This document shows positions 17,038 through 27,206 of a stretch of 64,000 nucleotides of DNA, in pieces. Below the pieces are notes generated by a model. That model was not told where the DNA came from. It saw only the letters and a list, made by a program, of their open reading frames with translations, and made no database searches. The first letter of the stretch is position 1; each line of letters opens with the position of its first letter. Position numbers and translations under genes: made by a program. The DNA comes from Paenibacillus sp. MBLB1832. GTDB lineage: Bacteria > Bacillota > Bacilli > Paenibacillales > NBRC-103111. The stretch lies in assembly GCF_032271945.1 (NCBI RefSeq), contig NZ_CP130319.1:124001-188000 (forward strand), written 5' to 3'.

Positions 17038-17067
17038 ATATTTTTGGAGTATCGGGAGGTCATGGGA

Positions 17068-18117
17068 ATGAGTCAGAACATGAGAGCGGCTATTATTGGA
17101 GCTACAGGGTACGGCGGCGCGGAGTTGATCCGTCTTTTGCAGGCGCATCCGTATGTGCAGATTACGTCCGTCATTTCAACATCGAATGCGGGAGCGCCAT
17201 TGGCGGAGCATTTTCCACATTTGCAGGAAGTGGTTGTGGATATTCTGGATGCGTTGGACGTTGAGCTGATTGCAGGCAAAGCGGATGTTGTGTTCTTGGC
17301 GACACCAGCAGGCGTGAGTGCGGAGCTTTCACCGAAGCTGCTTGCCGCAGGCTTGAAGGTCATAGATATTTCGGGGGATTTGAGACTGAAGTCCGCTAGC
17401 GACTATGAAAAATGGTACAAAAAACCGGCCGCGTCCGAAGAAGCTTTGGCTCGTTCGATCTATGGTCTGTCCGAAGTGTTCGGGGACGAAGTGAAGGGCA
17501 GCGATCTGATCGCGAACCCAGGCTGCTATCCGACAGCAACGTTGCTGGGTCTGATTCCTGCGGTGAAAGCGGGATGGATTGACCCATCCACAATTATTAT
17601 TGATGCGAAGTCCGGTGTTTCTGGCGCAGGTCGCGGGTTAAGCTTAACCGCACACTACTCAGAAGTGAATGAGAATTTATCAGCTTACAAAATAAATAAA
17701 CACCAGCACATCCCGGAAATTGAGCAAGCGCTGAGCCGTATTGCAGGCAAACCGGTTGTGACGACGTTCACGACACATCTTGTCCCTATGACACGCGGGA
17801 TTATGTCCACGATGTATGCCACGGTACAAGGGGAACACTCGACGGAGGAATTCATTGAGTTGTACCGTCAGTTCTATGAAGGCCGTAAATTCGTGCGGAT
17901 TCGCCAGCAAGGGAAGTACCCTGCGACGAAGGAAGTTATGGGCTCGAACTTCTGTGATATCGGTTTTGCTGTGGATGAGCGCACAGGGCGTGTAACAATT
18001 GTGTCGGTCATCGACAATGTCGTGAAGGGCGCGGCAGGTCAAGCTATTCAGAATTTAAATATTATGCAGGGCTGGGACGAAACGACAGGGTTGTTGTTCG
18101 CGCCGGTGTATCCATAA
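17068..18117 (+). CDS. argC: N-acetyl-gamma-glutamyl-phosphate reductase
   Basis: ArgC reduces N-acetylglutamyl phosphate to the semialdehyde with NADPH, the third step of arginine synthesis. The 349-residue protein has the nucleotide-binding GATGYGGAELIRLL (about 10-23) and the catalytic cysteine in NPGCYPTA (about residue 150). The open frame extends back to 16951, but GGGAGG at 17054-17059 fits the ATG at 17068 (8-base spacing) better than the ATG at 17062. It is the first gene of an uninterrupted argCJBDFGH unit, with a candidate promoter and operator about 40 bases upstream. Confidence 0.97.
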   Translation: MSQNMRAAIIGATGYGGAELIRLLQAHPYVQITSVISTSNAGAPLAEHFPHLQEVVVDILDALDVELIAGKADVVFLATPAGVSAELSPKLLAAGLKVIDISGDLRLKSASDYEKWYKKPAASEEALARSIYGLSEVFGDEVKGSDLIANPGCYPTATLLGLIPAVKAGWIDPSTIIIDAKSGVSGAGRGLSLTAHYSEVNENLSAYKINKHQHIPEIEQALSRIAGKPVVTTFTTHLVPMTRGIMSTMYATVQGEHSTEEFIELYRQFYEGRKFVRIRQQGKYPATKEVMGSNFCDIGFAVDERTGRVTIVSVIDNVVKGAAGQAIQNLNIMQGWDETTGLLFAPVYP

Positions 18118-18148
18118 CAAGAAGATAAGGATGGGTGAGAAGACAACC

Positions 18149-19375
18149 ATGTCGGATAAAGTTAGCTTTACTGTGGTGCCAGAGGGAACGGTAACAACAC
18201 CGAAAGGTTTTCGTGCAGGCGGACTGCACTGCGGATTGAAGAAGACAGAGCGCTATGATCTCGGCGCAATCCTGTGTGATGTGCCAGCGTCAGCGGCAGG
18301 CGTGTACACGCTGAACGCGTTCCAAGCGGCACCGCTGCGCGTGACGCAAGAGAGTATCGCCCACAGCGGTAAGCTGCAAGCGATGATCGTGAATAGCGGC
18401 AACGCCAACGCGTGCACGGGCCAGCAAGGCGAAGACGACGCTCGCGCGATGCGCGCGGCAAGCGCGAAGGCACTTGGCGTAGCGGAGCATCACGTAGGCG
18501 TGACGAGCACGGGCGTAATCGGCGAGCTATTGCCGATGAGCAAAGTGCTAAGCGGCATTGAGCAGCTGCCAGCGAAGGTTAAGGCAGACGGCGGCGAAGA
18601 CTTCTGCCAGGCGATCCTAACGACGGATCTCGTGCAGAAGATGACGTGTGTCCGTGTTGTGGTTGGCGGCAAAGAGGTGCACATTGCCGGGGCAGCGAAA
18701 GGTTCGGGGATGATTCACCCGAACATGGCGACGATGCTCGGTTTCATGACAACCGACGTCGCGATTGAGAGCGAATACCTGCAGCTTTTGCTAAGCAGGA
18801 TTACAGATAGCACGTTCAACATGATCACGGTTGACGGAGATACAAGCACCAACGACATGGTGGTGGTGATGGCGAGCGGTTTGGCTGGCGGAGACTCCTT
18901 GCATCCGGGGCACCCGGATTGGGAAGCTTTCGCAGCCGGGTTCCAATACGTCGGCGAGTACCTCGCCAAAGCGATTGCGCGCGACGGCGAAGGCGCGACG
19001 AAGCTGATCGAGACGACGGTCATCGGCGCAGAGAGCGATGATGCGGCACGGAAGATCGTGAAGTCGATCATCGGCTCAAGCCTCGTGAAGTCCGCTGTGT
19101 ACGGCGCGGATGCGAACTGGGGCCGGATCATTGCGGCTGTCGGTTACTCGGGACAGCCAGTGAACGTGAACACGGTCGATATTCGCCTTGGCGATATCGC
19201 TGTGCTAGAGCAGTCGCGTCCCGTGAAGTTCGACGAGGAAGCGGCTCTAGCTTATTTGAAAACAGACACGATTCAAATTCATGTGAATTTACATATGGGC
19301 GAAGGCAAAGCAACGGGCTGGGGCTGCGACTTGACCTATGATTATGTGCGTATCAATGCGGCATATCGGACGTAA
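18149..19375 (+). CDS. argJ: Bifunctional ornithine acetyltransferase / N-acetylglutamate synthase
   Basis: ArgJ recycles the acetyl group from N-acetylornithine to glutamate; some members also make N-acetylglutamate from acetyl-CoA. The 408-residue precursor cleaves itself into two chains between Ala and Thr in MATMLGF (about residue 190), and the new N-terminal Thr is the nucleophile; that motif is intact. The absence of argA and argE in the cluster agrees with a cyclic pathway. Start uncertain: ATG at 18131 is in frame, but GGGTGAG fits the ATG at 18149 better. Starts 31 bases after argC. Confidence 0.96.
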   Translation: MSDKVSFTVVPEGTVTTPKGFRAGGLHCGLKKTERYDLGAILCDVPASAAGVYTLNAFQAAPLRVTQESIAHSGKLQAMIVNSGNANACTGQQGEDDARAMRAASAKALGVAEHHVGVTSTGVIGELLPMSKVLSGIEQLPAKVKADGGEDFCQAILTTDLVQKMTCVRVVVGGKEVHIAGAAKGSGMIHPNMATMLGFMTTDVAIESEYLQLLLSRITDSTFNMITVDGDTSTNDMVVVMASGLAGGDSLHPGHPDWEAFAAGFQYVGEYLAKAIARDGEGATKLIETTVIGAESDDAARKIVKSIIGSSLVKSAVYGADANWGRIIAAVGYSGQPVNVNTVDIRLGDIAVLEQSRPVKFDEEAALAYLKTDTIQIHVNLHMGEGKATGWGCDLTYDYVRINAAYRT

Positions 19376-19390
19376 GGGGGACATTTAGCA

Positions 19391-20182
19391 GTGAAGAACA
19401 ATTGCTTTGTGATGAAATGCGGAGGCAGCACGCTTGCGGCGCTGCCGACTAGTTTTTTTGAAGATATGCGCCAACTTCAGGAAGAGGGCATCGTCACCGT
19501 CATCGTGCATGGCGGCGGTCCTGCGATCTCGGAGACGTTAGGCAAACTCGGCATTGAGTCTGGCTTTGTGAACGGGCTGCGAGTTACGAATGAAGCGGTG
19601 CTGGATGTGGTAGAAATGGTGCTATCCGGCCAGATTAACAAGGAAATCGTGCGACGTATTCAGTTGACGGGTGCAACAGCGCTCGGATTGTCCGGTGTGG
19701 ATGGACATCTAATCGAAGCGAAGCCTGTTGCGAACAGCCATGAAGTGGGTCTTGTTGGCGACGTAACGAAGGTTAACGCAGAGCTGATTCAAGGGATCGT
19801 GAGCATGGGCTACATCCCGGTTATCGCACCTGTAGGCCTTGGCGCCGATGGCGGGCAGCGCTATAACATTAACGCCGACACGGCTGCAGGCGCTGTCGCT
19901 TCCCACCTTGGCGTGGAGCAGATGATCGTTGTCACCGACGTTCCTGGCATCATGAAGGTCGTAGACGGCGAGAAGCAAGTCCTTCCAGTCGTCAGCGTAG
20001 CCGAGATTGAAGAGATGATCACCAGCGGCGACATTTACGGAGGCATGATTCCGAAGGTGCGCGCAGCGATTGCATGTATACAAGGGCAAGTACAGGAAGT
20101 TGTCATTGTGAACGGTTCGGAGCCGAACGTGTTAAGCAAAGTGCTGAAAGGCGAAGGCATCGGCACGCGTATTGTGCGGTAA
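19391..20182 (+). CDS. argB: Acetylglutamate kinase
   Basis: ArgB phosphorylates N-acetylglutamate, usually the arginine-feedback-controlled step. The 263-residue protein shows the amino-acid-kinase pattern: MKCGGST at the N-terminus, VIVHGGGPAIS (about residues 36-46), VNGLRVT, and YNINADTAAGAVA (about 158-170) at the nucleotide site. It uses a GTG start with AAGGGGG at 10 bases. The short N-terminus lacks the helix found in hexameric arginine-sensitive enzymes, so feedback sensitivity is uncertain. Confidence 0.96.
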   Translation: MKNNCFVMKCGGSTLAALPTSFFEDMRQLQEEGIVTVIVHGGGPAISETLGKLGIESGFVNGLRVTNEAVLDVVEMVLSGQINKEIVRRIQLTGATALGLSGVDGHLIEAKPVANSHEVGLVGDVTKVNAELIQGIVSMGYIPVIAPVGLGADGGQRYNINADTAAGAVASHLGVEQMIVVTDVPGIMKVVDGEKQVLPVVSVAEIEEMITSGDIYGGMIPKVRAAIACIQGQVQEVVIVNGSEPNVLSKVLKGEGIGTRIVR

Positions 20183-20248
20183 CCAAACAACCCATAAGTT
20201 GAGCTTACGAAGCTAGTTTTCTAACGAAAACTTTTAGGAGGTAAGGAC

Positions 20249-21445
20249 ATGACAGAACAAGGAAAAAGCTCGCTCTTTCCAACCTACAGCAGATATCCAA
20301 TTACGCTAGTGAAAGGTGAAGGCAGCCGACTGTGGGATGACACAGGCAAAGAGTACATCGACATGATGAGCGGGATTGCGGTTGCTGCACTCGGACATGC
20401 GCCGAAGGAAATTAAGGAGAAGCTAATCGAGCAGTTGGATCAGCTGTGGCATGTAGGGAATCTTTTCCACATTCCGAATCAAGAGAAATTAGCTGGGTTA
20501 TTGACGGCGAATAGCTGTGCGGACAATGTGTTTTTCTGCTCCACAGGTGCGGAGGCGAATGAGGGTGCGATCAAGCTAGCGCGTCGCTACTCGCAAAAGA
20601 TTCTGAACAACGGTCGGTACGAGATTATTACGTTCAACATGTCCTTCCACGGACGCACGCTGGCTACATTAACTGCGACGGGTCAGGATAAAGTAAAGGA
20701 AGGCTTCCTTCCGCTGCCTGAAGGATTCGTCTACGCCAACTACAACGACATCGAATCGGTCCGCAGTCTCGTAAACGAGCGTACGTGTGCGGTAATGCTG
20801 GAATTCGTACAAGGCGAAGGCGGCGTGCTGCCAGCTGACCCTGAGTTCGTGAAACAGCTGGCTGCGTTATGCAAAGAGCACAATCTCCTTCTCATTGCGG
20901 ATGAAATCCAGACGGGCGTAGGGCGTACGGGCAAGCTTTTTGCTTACGAGCATTATGGCGTAGAGCCAGATATTTTCACCTTGGCCAAAGGTCTTGGCGG
21001 CGGGTTCCCGATTGGTGCGATGCTAGGCAAAGGGTACTTGGCCGAAGCGTTCAACGCAGGCAGTCACGGTTCCACATTCGGCGGCACGCCGATTGCCACA
21101 GCAGCTGGACATGCGGCGCTTAGCACGATTATCTCGAATCAATTGCCAGAGCGCGCAGCTCAATTAGGCGAGTATACGGTGAAGAAGTTGGAGAGCGCGT
21201 TGGCGGGCAATCCGCTCGTGAAGAGTATTCGTGGCATCGGTCTTCTGATCGGGATCGAATTAACTCAGCCTGCTAGCGAGATCATCAGTGAGATTCATAA
21301 GCAAGGTGTGCTGGTCATTCCAGCAGGTCCTAACGTGATTCGTTTAGTGCCGGCGTTAACGATACCGCAAGCAGATTTGGATCAAGCGTTAGATGTGGTG
21401 TGCGGTGTCCTCTCCCAGAAGGCATCAACGATCAGCGGCGTCTAA
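20249..21445 (+). CDS. argD: Acetylornithine aminotransferase
   Basis: ArgD is a PLP-dependent class-III aminotransferase making N-acetylornithine from the semialdehyde. The 398-residue protein has GAEANEGAIKLARRY (near 100), the PLP-phosphate-binding Asp in IADEIQTGVGRTG, and the Schiff-base lysine in TLAKGLGGGFPIGA (about 250). TTAGGAGGT precedes the ATG by 8 bases. The 66-base gap from argB has no terminator, so it stays within the operon. Such enzymes often also serve lysine synthesis (succinyl-DAP), which cannot be judged here. Confidence 0.95.
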   Translation: MTEQGKSSLFPTYSRYPITLVKGEGSRLWDDTGKEYIDMMSGIAVAALGHAPKEIKEKLIEQLDQLWHVGNLFHIPNQEKLAGLLTANSCADNVFFCSTGAEANEGAIKLARRYSQKILNNGRYEIITFNMSFHGRTLATLTATGQDKVKEGFLPLPEGFVYANYNDIESVRSLVNERTCAVMLEFVQGEGGVLPADPEFVKQLAALCKEHNLLLIADEIQTGVGRTGKLFAYEHYGVEPDIFTLAKGLGGGFPIGAMLGKGYLAEAFNAGSHGSTFGGTPIATAAGHAALSTIISNQLPERAAQLGEYTVKKLESALAGNPLVKSIRGIGLLIGIELTQPASEIISEIHKQGVLVIPAGPNVIRLVPALTIPQADLDQALDVVCGVLSQKASTISGV

Positions 21446-21476
21446 CTGAAGTTTACAGTAGAGAGGAACGGATTCT

Positions 21477-22436
21477 ATGAATACGACAGTCCAAGAAGAA
21501 CTGGCTGCCCAGTTGAAGGGCAAGGATTTTCTGGCTTTAATTGATTATACATCCGAAGAAATTGAATACTTAATTCATTACGGCATCGAACTGAAGCGCA
21601 AGCAGAAGGCGAGAGAGCCGCACCCGATTCTAGCGGGCAAAACGTTGGGGATGATTTTTGAGAAATCCTCTACGCGTACGCGGGTTTCCTTTGAAGTGGG
21701 GATGTACCAATTAGGCGGGCAAGCGCTGTTCCTAAGCAAAAATGACCTGCAGCTGGGCCGCGGTGAGACGGTATGGGATACCGCCCAAACGCTGTCCCGT
21801 TACCTAGACGGGATCATGATTCGGACCTACGAGCACCGCAAGGTGATCGATTTGGCGCGCGGGGCAACGGTACCTGTTATTAACGGCTTAACCGATCATG
21901 CGCACCCTTGCCAAGTCATGGCCGATTATCAGACGGTTTTGGAGAAAAAAGGCCGCCTAAGAGGCATCAAAGTCGCCTATATCGGCGATGGCAATAACAT
22001 GGTGCACTCTTTGATGATGGGAGCTAGCAAGCTGGGGATGGATTTCGCAATCGCTTCGCCAGAAGGCTATGATGCCGACAAAGAAGTGATCCGTCAATCC
22101 AAGGAAAACGCGGCAGAAACAGGTGCAAGCCTGCTCGTCACGCGCGATCCGCGCGAAGCGGTTGAGAATGCCGACATCATCTACACGGATGTATGGGCGA
22201 GCATGGGTCAAGAAGCTGAGCAGCAACAGCGCGAAATCGCGTTCAAGAACTACCAAGTCAACGAAGCTTTGACGAAATATGCGAAGCCGGATTACTTGTT
22301 CATGCATTGCTTGCCTGCCCACCGCGGGGAAGAAGTGAGCGAAGGCGTCATCGACGGTAAGCATTCCATCATTTTCGATCAAGCAGAGAATCGTCTTCAT
22401 GCGCAAAAGGCCATTATGGCCGCGACTATGATATAA
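21477..22436 (+). CDS. argF: Ornithine carbamoyltransferase
   Basis: Makes citrulline from ornithine and carbamoyl phosphate. The 319-residue protein has the carbamoyl-phosphate motif SSTRTR (about residue 61), HPCQ (about 143) and the ornithine-binding catalytic HCLPAHR (about 278). AGAGAGGAACGG precedes the ATG. No carAB genes are present in the window, so carbamoyl phosphate must come from elsewhere, unlike the Bacillus subtilis argCJBD-carAB-argF arrangement. Confidence 0.97.
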   Translation: MNTTVQEELAAQLKGKDFLALIDYTSEEIEYLIHYGIELKRKQKAREPHPILAGKTLGMIFEKSSTRTRVSFEVGMYQLGGQALFLSKNDLQLGRGETVWDTAQTLSRYLDGIMIRTYEHRKVIDLARGATVPVINGLTDHAHPCQVMADYQTVLEKKGRLRGIKVAYIGDGNNMVHSLMMGASKLGMDFAIASPEGYDADKEVIRQSKENAAETGASLLVTRDPREAVENADIIYTDVWASMGQEAEQQQREIAFKNYQVNEALTKYAKPDYLFMHCLPAHRGEEVSEGVIDGKHSIIFDQAENRLHAQKAIMAATMI

Positions 22437-22476
22437 AATTTCAAATGTGAGAGTAGAAACGGAGCGAAGAACAGAC

Positions 22477-23715
22477 ATGGCTAAGGAAAAAATCGTACTC
22501 GCGTATTCAGGCGGGTTGGATACATCAGTTATCCTCAAATGGTTAAAAGAAACGTATGACGCCGAAATCATCGCATTCACAGCGGATATCGGGCAAAAGG
22601 ATGAGCTTGACGGTTTGGAAGAAAAAGCGTTGGCAACCGGCGCATCCAAAATCTACATCGACGATCTGCGCGCTGAGTTCGCGAAAGATTTCATCAACCC
22701 GATGTTCCAAGCGGCTGCGCTTTATGAAGGGCAATACCTGCTCGGCACGTCCATTGCGCGTCCTTTGATCGCTAAGCGCATGGTTGAGATCGCGCGCGCT
22801 GAAGGCGCAACAGCGATTGCTCACGGCGCTACAGGCAAAGGGAACGACCAAGTACGCTTTGAACTAACAGCAGCGGCGCTTGCGCCTGAGTTGTCCGTGA
22901 TTGCGCCTTGGCGTTTGGAAGCATTCCGCGAGCAGTTCCCAGGCCGCGCAGAGATGATCGCTTACGCAGAGAAGCATAACATTCCAGTAACAGCATCCGC
23001 TGCGAAGCCGTATTCCACAGACCGCAACTTGCTGCACATCTCTTTCGAGAGCGGCATGTTGGAAGATCCTTGGTTCGATCCGTCAGCAACGTCTAACAAA
23101 GATATGTTCGTACTGAGCGTAGACCCTGAGGATGCGCCAGATCAAGCGGAATACATCGAGCTTGAGTTCGCGCAAGGCGATTGTGTTGCTATCAACGGTA
23201 CGCAGCTTTCCCCGCTTGAAGTGATGGAAACGTTGAACGAAATCGGCGGCAAACACGGGATTGGCCGTGTAGACATGGTGGAGAACCGTTTCGTCGGCAT
23301 GAAGAGCCGCGGCGTATATGAAACACCAGGAGGTACAATTCTTTTCACCGCTCACCGCAAAATGGAATCCCTAACGATGGACCGCGATGTGATGCATCTG
23401 CGTGATTCCTTGATCTCCAAATATGCCTCCCTTGTTTACAACGGATTCTGGTTCGCACCTGAGCGTTTGGCGATTCAAGCGCTTGTATCCGAGAGCCAAA
23501 AGAACGTATCTGGTACGGTTCGCCTGAAATTGTACAAAGGTAACGTAATTGGGGCAGGCGTGAAAAGCCCTGTATCCCTGTACAATCCAGATATCGCAAC
23601 GATGGAAGCGGATCCTACGAAAGCTTACGACCAAGGCGACGCTACAGGCTTTATCCGCTTGAACGCGCTGCGCTTGAAAGTAGGCTCCGGCGTGGAGCAG
23701 AACGCGAAGAAATAA
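22477..23715 (+). CDS. argG: Argininosuccinate synthase
   Basis: Condenses citrulline and aspartate with ATP. The 412-residue protein starts [17 protein letters not shown] with the PP-loop SGGLDTS (residues 12-18), and includes [14 protein letters not shown] and TDRNLLH segments characteristic of the family. The open frame extends to 22447, but GGAGCG 10 bases before the ATG at 22477 and the canonical N-terminus decide the start. Forty bases after argF; an unusual hairpin follows in the gap to argH. Confidence 0.97.
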   Translation: MAKEKIVLAYSGGLDTSVILKWLKETYDAEIIAFTADIGQKDELDGLEEKALATGASKIYIDDLRAEFAKDFINPMFQAAALYEGQYLLGTSIARPLIAKRMVEIARAEGATAIAHGATGKGNDQVRFELTAAALAPELSVIAPWRLEAFREQFPGRAEMIAYAEKHNIPVTASAAKPYSTDRNLLHISFESGMLEDPWFDPSATSNKDMFVLSVDPEDAPDQAEYIELEFAQGDCVAINGTQLSPLEVMETLNEIGGKHGIGRVDMVENRFVGMKSRGVYETPGGTILFTAHRKMESLTMDRDVMHLRDSLISKYASLVYNGFWFAPERLAIQALVSESQKNVSGTVRLKLYKGNVIGAGVKSPVSLYNPDIATMEADPTKAYDQGDATGFIRLNALRLKVGSGVEQNAKK

Positions 23716-23727
23716 GGATTTAACACT

Positions 23728-23751
23728 GGCTTTCCCTCGAGGAAAGCCTTT
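23728..23751 (+). terminator. Hairpin between argG and argH (weak or partial terminator)
   Basis: GGCTTTCC/GGAAAGCC form a perfect 8-bp stem with a 5-base loop, but only TTT follows before GGG. It could lower argH expression, protect the 3' end of upstream mRNA, or do nothing. Confidence 0.4.
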
Positions 23752-23818
23752 GGGCTATTCAGAGCGGCGCGGATGTGCGCCGTACCGAGATCACGAGATT
23801 CGAGAGGAGTTATGCACG

Positions 23819-25234
23819 GTGTCAAAGCTTTGGGGTGGACGTTTCACGAAACAAACCGACCAACTGGTCGAAGAATATACAGCTTCCATTACGTTCGATA
23901 AAGAGCTTGCCGAGGAAGATATCGAGGGCAGCTTGGCGCACGTGACAATGCTGGGCAAATGCGGCATCTTGCCTGCGGACGATGTTGAGAAAATCAAAGA
24001 CGGCTTGCTGCAAGTGCAGGGCATGATTCGCCGCGGCGAGCTGGCGTACACGATTCAGAATGAAGATATTCATATGAATATTGAGAAAACCTTGATCGAC
24101 CTGATCGGTCCTGTCGGCGGCAAGCTGCACACGGGCCGCAGCCGTAACGATCAGGTGGCGACCGACATGCATCTCTACCTGCGCAAGCGCGTGGTCGAGT
24201 TCGTGGGCCTGCTCATCAAGCTGCAAGAAGCGCTGCTTGAGAAAGCCAAGGCTAATCTCGATACGATTATCCCAGGATACACGCATCTGCAGCGTGCGCA
24301 GCCGATCTTGTTCGCGCATCATCTGATGGCCTACGTCAGCATGTTCCAGCGTGACCTGGAGCGCTTGCAGGACAGCTACAAGCGCGTAGATATGCTGCCG
24401 CTCGGCGCTGGCGCGCTCGCGGGCACGACCTTCCCGATCGACCGCCATTTCGTGGCGGAGCAGCTCGGGTTCGGACGCGTGTACGAGAACTCCCTCGACG
24501 CGGTCAGCGACCGCGACTTCATTCTGGAGTTCCTCTCCAACGCGTCCATGATCATGATGCACCTTTCTCGCTTCTGCGAGGAAATGGTGCTCTGGTCTTC
24601 GACCGAGTTCGCGTTCATCGAACTCGATGATGCGTTCTGCACCGGCAGCTCGATTATGCCGCAGAAGAAGAACCCGGACGTCGCGGAGCTTGTCCGTGGT
24701 AAAACGGGCCGCGTCTATGGCAACTTGTTCGGTCTATTGACCGTACTCAAGTCGCTGCCGCTGGCGTACAACAAGGACATGCAGGAAGACAAAGAAGGCA
24801 TGTTCGATACCGTTCGTACCCTGCAAGGGGCGCTGCAATTGTTTGCGCCGATGGTGTCCACAATGAAAGTGAACACAGGGCGCATGCGCCAAGCTGTGAA
24901 CCAAGACTTCTCCAACGCGACGGACATCGCGGATTACCTCGTGAACAAAGGACTTCCGTTCCGCCAAGCGCACGAAGTCATCGGCAAGACGGTTCTGTAT
25001 TGCATCCAGAACAACAAATATCTCCTCGATATGAACATCGAAGAGTTCAAAACATTCTCCGAGCTGTTCGAGTCCGATATTTATGCGGTGCTTCAGCCCG
25101 AGCAAGTCGTCAACGCGCGTAACGTGTACGGCGGTACGGCTTCGAACCAAGTTAGCGGCGCGATCAGCCGCGCGGAGCAAGTGCTTGCCGACTCGCAGGC
25201 ATGGTTAAATGACTATTTAGAGAAAAGCAAATAA
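23819..25234 (+). CDS. argH: Argininosuccinate lyase
   Basis: Splits argininosuccinate to arginine and fumarate, the last step of the pathway. The 471-residue protein carries the fumarase/aspartase superfamily signature [12 protein letters not shown] (about residue 278), with the catalytic serine loop, and [12 protein letters not shown] (about 108). The start is GTG at 23819 (SKLWGGRF follows) with GAGAGGAG 9-10 bases upstream; the frame open to 23750 has no suitable ribosome binding site. Ends the arginine operon before a bidirectional terminator. Confidence 0.97.
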   Translation: MSKLWGGRFTKQTDQLVEEYTASITFDKELAEEDIEGSLAHVTMLGKCGILPADDVEKIKDGLLQVQGMIRRGELAYTIQNEDIHMNIEKTLIDLIGPVGGKLHTGRSRNDQVATDMHLYLRKRVVEFVGLLIKLQEALLEKAKANLDTIIPGYTHLQRAQPILFAHHLMAYVSMFQRDLERLQDSYKRVDMLPLGAGALAGTTFPIDRHFVAEQLGFGRVYENSLDAVSDRDFILEFLSNASMIMMHLSRFCEEMVLWSSTEFAFIELDDAFCTGSSIMPQKKNPDVAELVRGKTGRVYGNLFGLLTVLKSLPLAYNKDMQEDKEGMFDTVRTLQGALQLFAPMVSTMKVNTGRMRQAVNQDFSNATDIADYLVNKGLPFRQAHEVIGKTVLYCIQNNKYLLDMNIEEFKTFSELFESDIYAVLQPEQVVNARNVYGGTASNQVSGAISRAEQVLADSQAWLNDYLEKSK

Positions 25235-25252
25235 ACTTCGAATATGCAAGCA

Positions 25253-25303
25253 AAAAGACGCTCCCAGAACCATGTATCTCGTGGATTTGGAGGCGTCTTT
25301 ACT
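25253..25303. terminator. Bidirectional terminator between argH and the chemoreceptor gene
   Basis: AAAAGACGCTCC pairs with GGAGGCGTCTTT (one mismatch). T residues on the right serve argH and the A run on the left serves the convergent minus-strand gene. Confidence 0.85.
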
Positions 25304-25313
25304 GTAATTTGGT

Positions 25314-27056
25314 CTAAACCTTAAACTGTTCAATCACTTGCTGCAGCTGCGCAGACATCTCGTTCAAGTTTCTCACGGATGTTGCGATTCCGTCGATGCT
25401 GGATAGCTGTGTTTCGGTCAAAGCGGATATCGTTTGTGCAGTGCCAGCGGATTGGCTAGCGGAGTTTTCCATATCGGACAAGGATTGAAGCACCTGCTGT
25501 GAAGTGGCTGCCATGAACCCGGCTTCAGATGATGCTTGCTGCACCTGTTCAAGTACTTCTTTCACAGCGCCATGGATGCTTTGGAAAGCAAAGCCAGTTT
25601 CCTGCAAGGTGCCAACGCTGGCTGCGATTTCTTCATCGCCTTTACGCATCGTCTCCACAGCTCCCTGAATGTCGCCTTGAATGCCTGAGATCAATTCCGT
25701 CACCTGTTCGGTAGATTGTTTGGAACGTTCGGCTAGCTTCTTAACTTCGCCTGCAACGACCGCAAACCCTTTGCCATGTTCTCCTGCTCGTGCCGCTTCA
25801 ATCGAGGCATTCAGAGCGAGCAAATTAGTTTGCGAGGAAATGTCGGAAATGATCGAAACAATTTCGCCAATTTGCAGAGAGCGTTCACGCAGCAAATTGA
25901 TGGTGCTGGACAGGTTGTCCATGGTTGAGCTTACGACTCGCATTTGTTCGTTGGTCTGCTGGATGAATGCATTACCTTTTTCCGCTTCCAGTACGGTGGT
26001 TTCTGACAAATTGAAGGCAGTTGAGGAACTGGCTGCGACCTGTTGAATGCTATTTGATAATTCCTTCATCGCTGTCGAGCTCTCGATCACACTCGCTGCA
26101 TGTGTATGCGTACTTGCTGCCACAACATGCATAACGGAGGAGATATGATTGGCTGATTCCACCATGCCATTCAGTGTGAGTGCAACTTGATTAGATTCTT
26201 TGTTCAGTGCACCTGAGCTTGTATTTGCTTGGGAAACGAGTTCCCGGATATAGGATTTCATTTGATTGAAGGATGCGGCTAGCTTGCCAATTTCATCACG
26301 GTTCGTTACATTGAGATCCGTCATCACCAAATTACCGATGGCAATCTGACTGGCCTGACGCTCTACTCGAACGAGTGGCTTGGAGATATGTCTAGCGAAG
26401 AGAATCAGGACCGCTAAACCAACCACCAGACAACTGACGAAAGTAATAATAATGGTGCGCAATATATCAGCTTGTCCTGCGTTATAATCCTGTAAGTAAG
26501 AGCCAGCGGATACGATCCACCCCCACTGCGGATCCTTCTCAGCGTACGTGATTTTCATCGCTTCCTTCGTTGATCCAGGCAGAGGCCACATGTAAGTTGT
26601 GAACCCACCGCCATTTTCAGCTTTTTGAATCATCTCCTGGATAAAAAGCTGGCCATCATTCGATTTCTTATCCCAAATGTTCTGGCCTTCTAAGGAAGGA
26701 TGCGCGACTTCGTTTCCTTTATTATCGAGGACAAAGAAGTATCCGTTTTTGCCTAAGTCGATCTTTGGATTGATGGGGCGTTTGCCGTCTTTTTTCGGTC
26801 CGAGCATCCAGACTTTCACTTTCTCTTGCGCTTCTTCTTTGGTCATACTCCCTGATTTGACGGAATCATCGAAGGATTGGATTAGTTGAATCGACATTTG
26901 AACAGCGTTTCTTAAGTCTTTTTCAATTAAGGTATTGGTGACTTGGGAAGAAACGTAATAGGAGATGCTGCCTAAGATAAGAATAGGAATAAGCAGTAGA
27001 AGCAGTGATGTTGTCACAATCTTCATCTGAATATTTATTTGCAATTTTTTTAACAT
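25314..27056 (-). CDS. Methyl-accepting chemotaxis protein with extracellular Cache domain
   Basis: Membrane chemoreceptor signalling to CheA/CheW. From the ATG at 27056 the protein has 580 residues: transmembrane helix 1 (about 12-32), an extracellular single Cache_2-type sensor (about 35-195, with [14 protein letters not shown] and [10 protein letters not shown]), transmembrane helix 2 (about 205-227), a HAMP domain, and a long cytoplasmic signalling coiled coil with the hairpin tip around [25 protein letters not shown]. The frame extends back to 27197, but those residues overlap the promoter and a terminator. The ligand cannot be predicted. It sits alone among envelope genes, not in a che operon. 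Confidence 0.93.
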   Translation of the reverse strand: MLKKLQINIQMKIVTTSLLLLLIPILILGSISYYVSSQVTNTLIEKDLRNAVQMSIQLIQSFDDSVKSGSMTKEEAQEKVKVWMLGPKKDGKRPINPKIDLGKNGYFFVLDNKGNEVAHPSLEGQNIWDKKSNDGQLFIQEMIQKAENGGGFTTYMWPLPGSTKEAMKITYAEKDPQWGWIVSAGSYLQDYNAGQADILRTIIITFVSCLVVGLAVLILFARHISKPLVRVERQASQIAIGNLVMTDLNVTNRDEIGKLAASFNQMKSYIRELVSQANTSSGALNKESNQVALTLNGMVESANHISSVMHVVAASTHTHAASVIESSTAMKELSNSIQQVAASSSTAFNLSETTVLEAEKGNAFIQQTNEQMRVVSSTMDNLSSTINLLRERSLQIGEIVSIISDISSQTNLLALNASIEAARAGEHGKGFAVVAGEVKKLAERSKQSTEQVTELISGIQGDIQGAVETMRKGDEEIAASVGTLQETGFAFQSIHGAVKEVLEQVQQASSEAGFMAATSQQVLQSLSDMENSASQSAGTAQTISALTETQLSSIDGIATSVRNLNEMSAQLQQVIEQFKV

Positions 27057-27151
27057 ATGGTTAATTATCCCTACTTTCTGTATAATTTTGTATGTATTCG
27101 GTTCTGTTGATGGAATTCCTCCTATTACGACAAAATACAACAGAAAATGGT

Positions 27152-27193
27152 AAAAAAGGCCTAATCCGCAGCGAATGCGAATTAAGCCTTTTT
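27152..27193 (-). terminator. Terminator of the DUF1700-DUF4097 pair
   Basis: Read on the minus strand, AAAAAGGCTTAAT pairs with ATTAGGCCTTTTTT (one mismatch) and ends in six T residues, just after the DUF4097 gene. Confidence 0.8.
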
Positions 27194-27206
27194 CCAATCA
27201 GTTAGG

